Assembly (NCBI GenBank): GCA_013397795.1
Contig: VZTJ01000294.1
Coordinates: forward strand, 4,717,143-4,781,142
Length of the DNA: 64,000 nt
DNA from: Orthonyx spaldingii
Taxonomy: Eukaryota; Chordata; Aves; Passeriformes; Orthonychidae
Reading direction: 5' to 3'
The position numbers were made by a program, and so were the translations under genes. Below are positions 35,593-47,500 of this stretch, in pieces. A model generated the notes under the pieces. The model was not told the origin of the DNA, ran no database searches, and was given only the letters and a program-made list of their open reading frames with translations. Every line of letters starts with the position of its first letter. The first letter of the stretch is position 1.

Positions 35593-38500
35593 CTAAATAA
35601 AAATAACCACAATTAAATACATTTAGGATTTGGTGAACATTTTTTAAGGTTTTGTGAAATGCATACACACAAACCCTTGTTAGCCCACTCTTTGTAAATG
35701 CAGAGCTATATGAAGGAGTGGACACCATTCAATGCACGGCAACATCAATGTTCTTTTGTTTATAAAAACTTAATTTCTCAAGTTTCATAGCTCCCCAAAG
35801 AGGATGGGCTCTCATGACATTTTCTAAATTAACTGCTTCTGTCAATTATTTCTTGTTTATTGCAATGAAAGTAAGACTAGAGAAAGTGAGTTTGACACAG
35901 GATCACGATTTTCCTTGTTATCAACAACTAATTGTCAAAATAATGGAAGTGTGACTATCCATTTTTTAAAAACATTTTTTCATTACTGTTGGTTATATTT
36001 TAATTTATATTTCATTTTCTGCATTTCCATATACATCCCATACTATTTTAAATATTGAAATAGTACTGGTGAGAGGGAATTCTGTGTAAAATTCTGTCAC
36101 ATGAAGACATTTATCATAGTTGTGTTTTAAACACAGAGAGTATCTGTATTTTTTTTTTTTATTTCCAGAGAAATCAGAGGTTAAATACAGGTTCTTAAGC
36201 AGCTGTAAAAAAAAATCCTGAGTCTTGTCCACTTTGTACTTAATAATGGGCTTCACAGGGTCATCCATCTGGTCCCTCTTTTTCTGAAGCACATAAATGA
36301 AAATCAAAGCTTTTCACTTCTTTGAATTTCACAATAATTAGTTTGTTCCTTCTGTGTTTCCAGTTTTAAAACACAAAAGAAAAGACTGTGCCTCTAGTTA
36401 GTATAGCTGTTTGCTATTTACATACTGCAGCCTAAACTTTTAATATGTATTTTAACGATGCTTAATAGGCACGTGATTTCCAAGAATGCTGTTGTAGGCA
36501 GGATGTGCTTCATTATTCTCTGGTGTATTTTTGCAATTGAATTAACTGTTTGCCAAAGCACATGGGTAAAGCTGACAGCTGTTTCTTTAATTAGATGCAA
36601 TTTGGACTGTTGCTGTTGAATGCATTTTAAATTATGTTTATGATTCCCAAATGCATGTACTCAAGAAAATCAAACAATATCTCTGTTACTCAAAATGATC
36701 TTCCCATAAGAGACCAAAATACTGATTTGCAATACTTTTTTCATTAATTGACTTAAATACTAACATGTTTTTAAAGCCCTAACACTTAAGCTGCTCTTGC
36801 TGATCTTGGAAATGGGTCTGTTTTGGTCTTTGCTGAAATGCTGTGGTTAGTATTTGGTGGCGTCTACAAAGGAGCACCAACTGATCATTCAGGAATAGAA
36901 AGAGTCTGCACTTTTTGTGGCTGTGTTGACTTCAATGTTGCTCTTGGCTCTGGCTTGGACTAACACCTCAGAAGGTTTCTCAATGGTCCGTGTCTGTCCA
37001 CTTCTCTCTGGAAAGAGACTTCTGCTTTCAAAAGCTGTATCCCCAGCTGGAGCAATTTATGAACAAGTTCAGGCCTACCTGAGGCTGCCCTAATCAGTGT
37101 TACAGGCAATGCAGAACCAGCCTAAGGACTGAAAATCTTAAGTCCAAACAATGTCTCAAATTATAGTGACCAAGTAGCAGAACTTTGTACATGTGATGTC
37201 CACACAAAGGTGGTTTTTATTTTTTAAAGCTTTGTACTTAAACTCCATGTAAACCATGTATAGCCTTTCAAAAGTAGCCACATAAAGGACTCTGTTAATT
37301 CTGCCTTGGGCATTGGTATTTAATTTATCATTGATAGGAAAAAGTAAAAAGATGCATCAAAGTATGCTATAGAAATTTTGGAGAAGGTCTCATGGTGACA
37401 TTTTCTTGTGCCATAGACAATCTGCTACATATTTCACATACCTTAAGTTCTGACACACCTGTTCTCTCATTCTTTTCTCTCATAAACAATAGTGTTGCCA
37501 TCTTGCTGTAATGAAGATGTCTTTGAACCTGCTTTTAAGCTCAATAACTTCAATAAATCATAACTGCTAGCTTTGTATACATTAATAGTATGCCCAATTC
37601 TGCAAATAGTACCTTTTCAATTCTGTTTTCCTGAGATTTCTTAAAATAGATGGTTGGAATTCCAAGTTCAGAAGCAGCTATCCACTGCAGGGTGGCTCGC
37701 AGCTCCACATCGGGGCACTCTGGTTCCAGATCAAAGTTTATCACCAGGAGGTCCTTTTGACAGTTGGCTGTTCCCACTGAAAGCTCAGAAGTACTTTCTG
37801 GAAAAATAATCCCACCAGTTACTGTGCAATTACTTTTGTTATCTTCAAACTGTATGTTTTAATTGATACAGTTCAACTTACCCTCTGTGTTTTCTGTCTG
37901 TTCTTTAAGGAAAACCTTTTCTTCTACTAATTCACTTAGAAACAAACAACAACAAAGCTTATTAGTCATACTTAGGAACAGTCTACAACATTGCTTCATG
38001 ATGAATAAACTTCTCCCTCAATGCAAGACCTAGAAAACTGCAAGAGAAAGGTTACATAGGATGAAACAATAAAATGCTGAATATATTTCATTATTTAATC
38101 TATAAATCAGGAAAAACTAAATTGCAGCATTTTCCCTGTAGTAGGATGAAGTACTTGTATTAGTCATGTCATGTATTACGTTTCACCAGGATCTGTGTGT
38201 CTCTACAGTTCACATAATGACAAGCAAACGACATTATGGTAAGACACAGCAAGTCTCATAACCTGTGTGGAAATGCTGAATTTCCAATGTCTGTATTTTG
38301 CTGTGACAATTTTCTGGCGTCATGGACTTCAGGAAGTTCCCATGTTTAGTATGTGATGTACAGTCCATATGTTTGTGCAGGGGGTGTGCCCTGGCTGCAT
38401 AATGACATTCACCAGCTGGCAGGATGTACTCACACATCTCTTGATAATTGAATTGCATGTTCAGTAGAAACATTCCCAGAAACAATAGGTAAAATATACT

Positions 38501-41500
38501 GTGGGCCAAATTATAATTATTATAATTGGAAAGAATGCTGTTGGGTTTTTTTAAATAGCTTTTAACTGATCCTTATTTGTTTGACCTTATTTGGTATTAC
38601 AGTAGAGTTTTGATAATATTTGAAGTTATTCAGAGAAGAAGGTTCATATGACAGAAAACTGATACCACAGAGATCTGTCTTTTAGACAGTGTGGTTGATG
38701 GATCCGCGTTCTCGAGAGATCCACCTGACTGGATTTTCCTGTAATCTTTTACTGTCTGGTGCCCTCACTCTGCACAGACACCTGCATGTGCTTTTTTCTG
38801 AAACCATGGGCAGGCACAGCAGCAGGTGCAAAGCAGAGCTTGGCATGGTTTTGGTGGCATAAATGATTTGCAGTTAAAATTGGACTAAACATCAAGTCTC
38901 ACTTCAGTGACTACTTACTTAATCATAGGAGAAGATGGCACGTTCTCCTGATAAATTTCCAGGTCCATAATGCCAAGACTGCTAGTTGTACTGCTGTTGC
39001 CATTGCTGACAAAGCAAAAGTTTAAGTATTAGTGCCAAGCTGTGCTGAACATGTCTCCATACATCTTTTAAAAATTTATTTCTGTACAAAGCAAAGTGCG
39101 GAGGAACCCTGTTCCATAAAATCAGTGGTGCTCAGCAAGTGGTTCCCTGAATGAAGCACACTAGTCTGCTCAAAGTAAGGAGACTTTTATTAAAATAGTT
39201 TTAGATGAAGCATCTATCAAGTGCATCAATGCATCAAGTGATGCTGTAAATTGGAGGAAAAAAAAAAAGTGGACTCTCTTCTTGTGAATGGCTTATGCAA
39301 CGAACACTTGGCCTCAAACAAAAACCGAGTCTGCGTGAGTCCTTGAAAAGACAGATTAGCAAGTCCAGAGATGTTCTGCAAGAAACCTGCAGAGATCCAG
39401 CTACCTCTGAACACAGGGAGTTTTAGCAAGGCACTGGCTGCCCATCGTACACTTACCTGTAGGGTGAGTCCACACTGGTAACCAGCACTGGTAACCAAAT
39501 ACTATTTGGGATCTGATGGAACCCACGGGTACAGAGATGGCCCCTCATGTTTCTGACTACTCTGAAAGACTTGAGATTTTAACTAAAGCCAATGCTCACT
39601 GGGACCACAAATACACAGAAGTATTCTGTTTGGCTTCTTCACAAGGATGAAGTAGCACATTCAAGAATATTTGAAAAATTATTATCAGTTCACTTTATAA
39701 CATCATTATAAATGTGACAGTGAATGTTTATGCAGATACTGTAATAGTCGCATGGACAAGTTGTGAATTTGCTGGCTGCAAGTCAATTATGGTGAAAAAA
39801 TTTTGTGTGGCAAGTCATGTCGAACCACTTAGTTTCTACTGGAAAACCAACTAATAGTATTTTCCCCTACATTAGAAGGATGGATTAGGCAGTCCCTTTC
39901 CCCATCAGGGTGTTCTGAGACATTGTCAGCATGCCACGCATTCGGACTTGCTGTAGCAATTTCTGTTCCACTGCAGAGCTGAAAGGCGCAAAACTTCAGC
40001 TCTCTCATACCAAGGATTTTGTTAAAGGTTGATACTGTAATAAAAGGATGAATGTTCAGCTGCGCTGACAGCCATGTTTTGTTCAGTAATTTCAGCCAAA
40101 CAACAGTGCTCTCTGACAGTGATTTTTTTCTTTTCCCTGCTTCATTACCATAATGTCTTCCCTCCTTGTCATCTTAATACTCAAGAGAAAGATGTAAGTA
40201 CTTGATAATATTTTAAAATAGTCTCAGAGCATGTGAAGGAAAAACCTTGCTTGGTTTGATGCTTTGAAAGGGCTGAAGTCAAACTACCATCGCTCTATAT
40301 GAACTCCAAGGACTAAATAACATTTTCAAACATTTGTCCTGACTTGAATTGGAACAAAATCAGCACATAGCAGTAGGAGCTCTTGAAGTCTACTCAGGGA
40401 AAAAGTGGTCATCCTCTGTTAATCTGCACCCCTGTGCCAGCCTAAGCAGATCGGGGCTCAATCTTTGTTCTCAGTGCATGGACTTCTGGTGGGAATGGCA
40501 GTCAATCTTGGCTAAGGAGGTGCCAAAATAAACATTATGCAAACAGTAGCAAATAAATCAAAAGAAAAACTGTAGCAATTAACTTGTCCAATGGCCTTTT
40601 TGCTGTAGAACTGAGACACTTCAGTGGTGGCAGGTTTTTCCTTTGTCTGAATCGAGCTACTCACCAATAGTAAAAAGACTTGGCTAAGAATCAAAATATG
40701 GGTCGTTTTTTCCCTTTTTAAAAAATAAAGAGCTAAAGTCTACCATTAGACATTCTTTACAGTAGTCTGAGTAAATCTCGAGCTACTGCCTCTCACTGTT
40801 GATGCAGGGTAGGCAAATCACTGGCTTGGTGCACAGACCACATTGAGAAGAGACAACGTTGGTACCTCAGGGAGCGCTCGCTGAGCTGCAAGTAGCTGCT
40901 TGTGTCGTCAGGATTGTCCTCATCGTTGGCAAGCTGGGACCAGCTGCCAGTGCTTTCTTCACTGCTGCTCAGATGGGCTGGAAATTCTTCAGCTGTTTTC
41001 GTCTCTCCTATGATTTCAGCATCTGATCTGCTCTGAGGACTGTTGCTGGCAGGGTGATAAGGAAGGATTGATATTGTAATATAGGCAAACAAACTGATGC
41101 CACCAATCTTCAGGCAATGCTGCTCATTAAAGTCGACTAAGCTGCAGAATTACAGAGGTGCCAAAGACTGGACAAGCTTATAATTTATACATACAGTCCA
41201 GCAGAACATATGGTCTGAGATGCTCTTAAAGAAGGACTTTATTATGACTGCTATAAACAACCACAAACCCTGTATTTAAGTACACATAGAAAAGTTTTAG
41301 CTTGTACAAAAAGATTTAACATGTATAAAAAACCTGATCACTGTAAAGGTTTATGCCTAACGTACTTCAGTCAATCAGTGGTTGAAATATGTGGTATATG
41401 TTAGTGCAGAATGACAGCATTTCTTGGAAATAGATATTGCTGCTAAATCCCTGTCCTGCTAATAGGTGCATAAGTTTCTTGACAGGGTTTTCTACTTTGT

Positions 41501-44500
41501 TAAAATTGTAGATCCAAAAGAAGTGAAAGTAGGAAAGTATTCTGGGTTGTGATTTACTAAAGACTCTGAACCTGCCATATCCTTGGGATCTTCACTGCTT
41601 AGGCTGGGAAAGGACAAAATATTGCAATGGGTAGTCAAAAACCAGACTGAAGATGGAGCCCAGACTGAGTTTAGAAAGTACAGGGTTAAGGGAAAAATGC
41701 TTTCTAATTCTGCACATTTGACATATGTCACACATGTGTGAATGTCATATATATACATGTTCCCACAAACACAGAAACAAAAAAAACCCCAACATATTTT
41801 TGCTAAGTTTTTAGAGCTAAACTGGGCTTTTGATACAAAGAAAATTGAAGAATAATCAATCCCTCCAATAACTACATCACTGTAGTGCCAGTATAACAAG
41901 TAAAGCAAAACTGTAGTTTTCTTATATTCACTGGATGGCCTGCATTTGCAATTTAGGGATTAAAGCAATATAAAGTCCTGTACTGGCAACCCTCTGCAGG
42001 ATCTCTCTAGAGAAGTTCTTGCCTTCAGACCTTTACCTTTGTTATAAAGATAACAACATTATCTTTATAACAAAGATAACCTCCTTTATAACAGCCTTAT
42101 GGTTGAGGAATCTGCCTTCAGTTAGAGCAGGAGATCACACCATAAATTCTACTGCTCCTGAGTAATGACCTTGATTAGGCATAAACTGAGACATTATCAT
42201 TGTGGATACCTCTGTTAGCCAAGCTCTCACTCTCAGAAGTTGTTGCGTTAATGCTGGATGACAGAGAGAGATGCAGCCTGTGCAGGGAGATTGGGACTCT
42301 GCTCCTAGGGCTCTGCTCCCCCTGGCAGTCAGCACTGCCAAACCCCTGTGCCTGTCACCCCTGAGCCCTGGGGCCCAGGACTCTGCACTTTCTGACACAT
42401 GGGCACTGAGCAGCCAGGCCGCAGGGTAGGGGTGATATTCAGGTTCTTAGTACAGGACAGGTAGCTCCTGATACCTGGTACAAACAGATTTGTGTGGGCG
42501 ATGTTTCTTGGCATTTTGGGTTTTGTTTGATTCATTATGCAATTACATCTCACACCAGCAATGCTTTGAACTGACAGTTCCCCACTTGTGAACAGTCACT
42601 TGGAACAGTTTCTGTGTAACTGTGACAGGACTGGCTCTGTTGCACTGCCTACGTACAAGAAACAGCTTTTTTTCATCGTTGAAGGCCTACATGGCTTTTT
42701 TTTTTTCCCCCTAATTGACTCTATATCTGCTTGATATTTTGCCTGGAGTCCTATGTGCCTGTATCTGAACTAGCAAGTAATTACTAGCAGTAGGAGTGGA
42801 TCAAAGCAATTTCTACTGATGCTTTTATAGCTACATTATATATATATTTAGGTTTTCACTTCAGCCTAAACTTAGTCCAGACAGCCATGCCACAAATGGT
42901 TCAGATCTGTGTGAAGAACCACTGGAAGCTTTGCCTTCCCAGCAGGGGTATAAGCACATCTAGAGCGCACTTGGGCAGCTTCTATTTGAGATGGCTTTGG
43001 AAAAACTCTGCATTTCATGCTGCAAATGAGGCCAATGCACAGAAAGAGAGGCAAGTTGAACCAGAACTGCATGGCATTGCTGAGCCAAGAGACTCATGCA
43101 GGTGTAGCCTCTGGTTACTAATTCTGCCCTACTAATTCTATTGCTTTAAATATGTCATAGCCATGTTGGGAACTCTGCTTCAAAGGCAGAGGAAAAGTTA
43201 TGAAAGGGCTCGTAAACGGCAAAAATACCTTCATTTTCAAACAGTCAAGATTCCAAATAGCTGGATTTCTAAATTTATCTTACTAAAAGCAGGTTGCATT
43301 TTAAGGAAGAGGAAGGTAAGTGGGGGAGAGTCAGTATGAAAGACTAGTGACACCATGGAAATTATCCCCCTAATTGCTGCCATACACAGGAAAGTACTTA
43401 CAATCTATGTACTTTCTCACTTCAAGTGAGAAAGCACTTCTGCTTTCTCACTTCAAGCAGAGCTTTGTCAAATGCCAAAATAGAGCACTGCCTAGAATAA
43501 AATGAGCTACAGAATGGTTTCTAACACTAGCACCTGCACTTTTTCTGCCACTCTGAGATAATGGGGTGCTGCAATGCTCCAAGACTGGCAGTTTAGATAC
43601 CATTAAAGTAACTGATACAATGAAGTACAGTTATAAAGAGGTAACTCCTTGAGAGAGAGCATTCCCTTAAACTCAGAGCACCCACAGCAATCCTCTACAT
43701 TTGCACTGCACTCTCATACCGGGCTCACACTTTACCTTAACGAAAGCAAGCTGCAGATTTCTTAACAAAAGGAGTACAGCTGTAAGTGGAGGGTGGTAAG
43801 CTGTGATGTAAACTCCATAAAACGGCATTAAAATAAAATGCTCTTCTTTTCCCTATCTAAATTCTACCAGAGAAGTCTTGAACTAAAAGAGACAAGGGCT
43901 ACTTTTAATCTTTTATCTTCTTCAGTAAAGAATTGTTATTACTTGTAGCTGCAGACTGTAAACACAAAGTTGAACTACAAGCTCTCAGAAGTCTGGTCTT
44001 GTTTCCAGGTACACAAAACATTACTTGCAACAAGCACAGTAGAGAACTACAGGTCAAATCCTGCTATCTTCTGTTATACACTAGCACTGATTTTTTATTT
44101 ATCTATTTTTTTGTTCAGGTATTAGCCTGCACTAAATAAAACTATAAGCTTTTGTCCATCTTTCCTGTCTTGATTATGGGAGACTTAAATGTCTGCAGAG
44201 ACAGAACTTGTCTGTGCAGTGTTAGATTTAATTCTTAAAACCATAATCTCATATTCAGTGTAAGTTTTCTCCAGAAAGCAGCACTGTGACACACAATTGG
44301 GTGATTTTATGCCAATAGAAACCCGTAGTCAAAACTCAGCCTGCTTATTTCTTTAGAAGTACCACTCTTATCTTCTTCCTTTATCAAAATAACTTTTCCT
44401 GGGAAAATAAACCAAACATCAAAGCAATGTGCTGATTTGCTGTTTTGTCACTTACCTATTTCCTGGAGAACTGGAAACCATGTGTTTCCCATTCAGAGCT

Positions 44501-47500
44501 TCTGGAGGCTTTTCTTTGCTTTGATGCCCCTTTCCAGACGGGCCACAAGAAGTTAAGGACTCCGAGTCTTTATCTGGCTCATCTCGTTGATCAGTTTCTA
44601 TCTGAATTAAAGGCACTTCCCTGTGCTGTCCTGCAGGGAGGCTTCCAGGGCTTTTCACATGCTCTTTTTTCTCATCCAAATTTACTTCTTCCATTTTGGG
44701 TTTTGACTGTATCTGAGTTGTGCTCTGGGAATGTTTGCTTTCCAGCACGTGTTCTCGGCTTGTATGATCAAAGGAATCCTGCTGGACACCAATTAAACTT
44801 TTACCACTTTCAACAATATTTGCAGCCAGTCTTTTTGCATATTGCTCCACATGTGGTGGAGAATCACTGTAAAACTGGTCTGCCTCTGCACCCTCTGCCT
44901 CATCTGCTATGATTTTGTTCTTGCGCATCAGAGATTCGATAGAACTGGCCCACGTCTCATGAATCAGCATATCTGTGATCTGGTCAGTCTTGCCTCTCTG
45001 GTACAGACATGAGTCAGACTTGCAGAGACCCGCAGAAGCCACAGTACTGACAGGCTGTACACTTAAGGAATCTTGGCGATGGTGGGCGAACCCATCTAAG
45101 GAATTTGCTTTAACTGGGACATTCACTGTAAGCCTAGAGCCTGATGACCTGCTGTCGGGCATCGATGACTGCCTAAAGCAGAAGGGTGACCGTAGAGAGG
45201 GTGCCAGCAAACTGCCACACCAGTCCTTTGAATTCCGAGAGGATGATGGATTATCTTTATTTTCCTTTTCGATTTCTCTTAGCATATACCTATAAAATTC
45301 TTCTGTTATACTTTCTGTGCTGGACTGTTTGGATGGGCAACTTGGTCTTACATTAAGATGGCCATTTTTCTTGGCTACCTGTTGCAAGGCAGAAGTTAAG
45401 ATATTGTTTGCATTTTTTCCTGCATAATAATCCAGTAATAAATCAAAACCTCTTCCTTCGTTTTCCATCTGGTTCACCATAAATCTTGAAAATTCATCTG
45501 TAATGCTTTCACAACTAGACTGCTTTGAGACAGAACTTGTCTGGCTCAGAGACTGACCAAAGCTGTTCATTAGGCCTAGGGTATTGAAAGAGGCTTTGGA
45601 ATCTGAGTCCTCCTCCGGTATGCTCTCACAGCTTGAGGCCTTGGCTCGGCTCCATCTTTCACAGTGCAGTCTGTTCCTCGGGTGGTTTGGACCTTGCCAG
45701 ATGCTATCAACCATGGAGAGTTCGGTGAGGTTCATGATCTTGGCAGCCACTTCATTTGCAAAGAGATTAACTGAATCTGGTGTGTCCTCAAGGTTTATAG
45801 ATTCATCTACTACCCGATTCATCAATCTTTCCTTTAGCTCAGGATGCTCATCTGTTTTTCTTTTGATCTCACTAAGTCGAGGTGCCCTGTGCTTCCGAAC
45901 CACAGAACCATTGGTATGGGTTTCCTTCTTCCTTTTCACGTTTCTGCACGATAAACTCTGGGTCACCAGATATTCATTGCCTCTCTTCCATGCACAGAAC
46001 CAGGGTTGCTTGCCATTTGAATTTTCTAGACAAATGGCAGCTATTTCTGTTGCCATGGAGACAACTGTTTCTGCCAATTCTTCTGCAAAATCTGTTATAC
46101 AATATTTGTCCCTTGAATTTTTCACCTGTAGCACAGGCTGAGAAGGAAGCAAGACATGGTTTCCTAACAAAGACAAGCTAAGTTGAACATCGTTATTTAG
46201 CACAGAATCACACTTAACCTTGGCTTGGTTTTCTGTATTTATGGCGGCACTGGAAGATAACTGTTCTTGAACACCGTGCCTGCATTCACTGTTTGCAAAG
46301 GTATTTTCTCTGTCTGAAAATGATCTGTAGTCTTTCTTCTGATGGTGATTGTTACTCTGAGTTGGGGATTTGTAACACTCTCGTGCAGTTCTTTTCAGGT
46401 ATCTCTTCTTGGGAGATGTTTTTGCACCAAGTGTGTTATGCCCTGTATCTCCACTTGGTTCTGAATTCAGAATGGAACCTTCATTGCTATTTACATCTTT
46501 GATATTACTTTTCCAAGTGCTTGTGACCTTTTCAAAGTCTTTGCTAGTACTGGTGCTGTAGGATGTACCAAATGGCTTAGCAGCAGAGTGATCAAGGGGG
46601 CTGTGTGAAGTTTCACCTGCTGCTGCCAGTATTGGCCATCCTTCTGCTCTTGTTACTTTCTCTGCTTTTGCGCCCTCAGAAAAGAGAGGAGAACATTCTT
46701 CAACTTGCCTTATGTCATTCATCTTCTTGCAAGTGAAATATATGATATTAAAAAGCAACTCATTTGCAGTGTCTGTGAAAATGTCTTGTGTACTTGAGCT
46801 GTTCTCTGAATGGGGGTGTAGTTGTCTCTTCTTCCTAACCTCTTCCATAGAATGTCGTAGAATAATATTGGATAAGTTTTGCGCAAGTTCATCCCCGATT
46901 ACTCCATCAGCACGTGGAATATGTGGTCTTGCTGCTGTTTCAATAATTTTCCCATTTATGGATTCCATAAAATGCCCCACATTTTTGTATGTGTTGGGTT
47001 TTGTCAGAATTACGGATGCCTCTTTGAGAAGTGCCTCTGCAATGCTCTCATTCAGCTTCTCCATGCTGCTTCCTACAGTGATGCTACAATGCAGAGTAAT
47101 GGCTGCAGAGGCCTGAGCAGCAGACAGAAGTCCACTGGAAGCTGCAGGGTACTTCTCCTCCTTCATTTCCCCCAGGCCACAGATGGCTACAGCACTTGCT
47201 ACTTGAGTCATGCCACAAAGCGCAGATGGGAATGAGTATTCTGTGCCAGCACAGTCGTCAAGGAGCGGTGAGGATGCTGTATGCATCTCTTCATTAGCAG
47301 CCACTCTGCTTCTACAGTCTGTGACTTGGTCCCGGCGGAATTTTTCTGCAGCCTGGGGACTGGAAATAGTTCCAATGACAGTGGCTGCACAAGCCAGAGC
47401 CACTTCCAGTGCACTTTGGTCATGTCCATTTGAATGTTCTTCCTCAAAGTAATCTGAAACTTCAGCAGAGCTTTCTGCCTCGGCCCAGTGGCTCAGGCTG

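Larger units (their letters stand above)
41046..44455 (-). other. SPHKAP: SPHKAP intron with palindromes
   Basis: A 3.4-kb intron. It holds a perfect 17-bp inverted repeat at 42037-42075 and a nested palindrome cluster at 43412-43457. A GC-rich patch lies at about 42230-42430 with frames on the minus strand but no family match. No exon was recognised. Confidence 0.75.

Noticed and set aside
45584..46141. 185-codon frame on the plus strand, and similar plus-strand frames at 44445-48046
   Set aside because: They are antisense shadows of the giant SPHKAP exon, which matches a known protein along its whole length.
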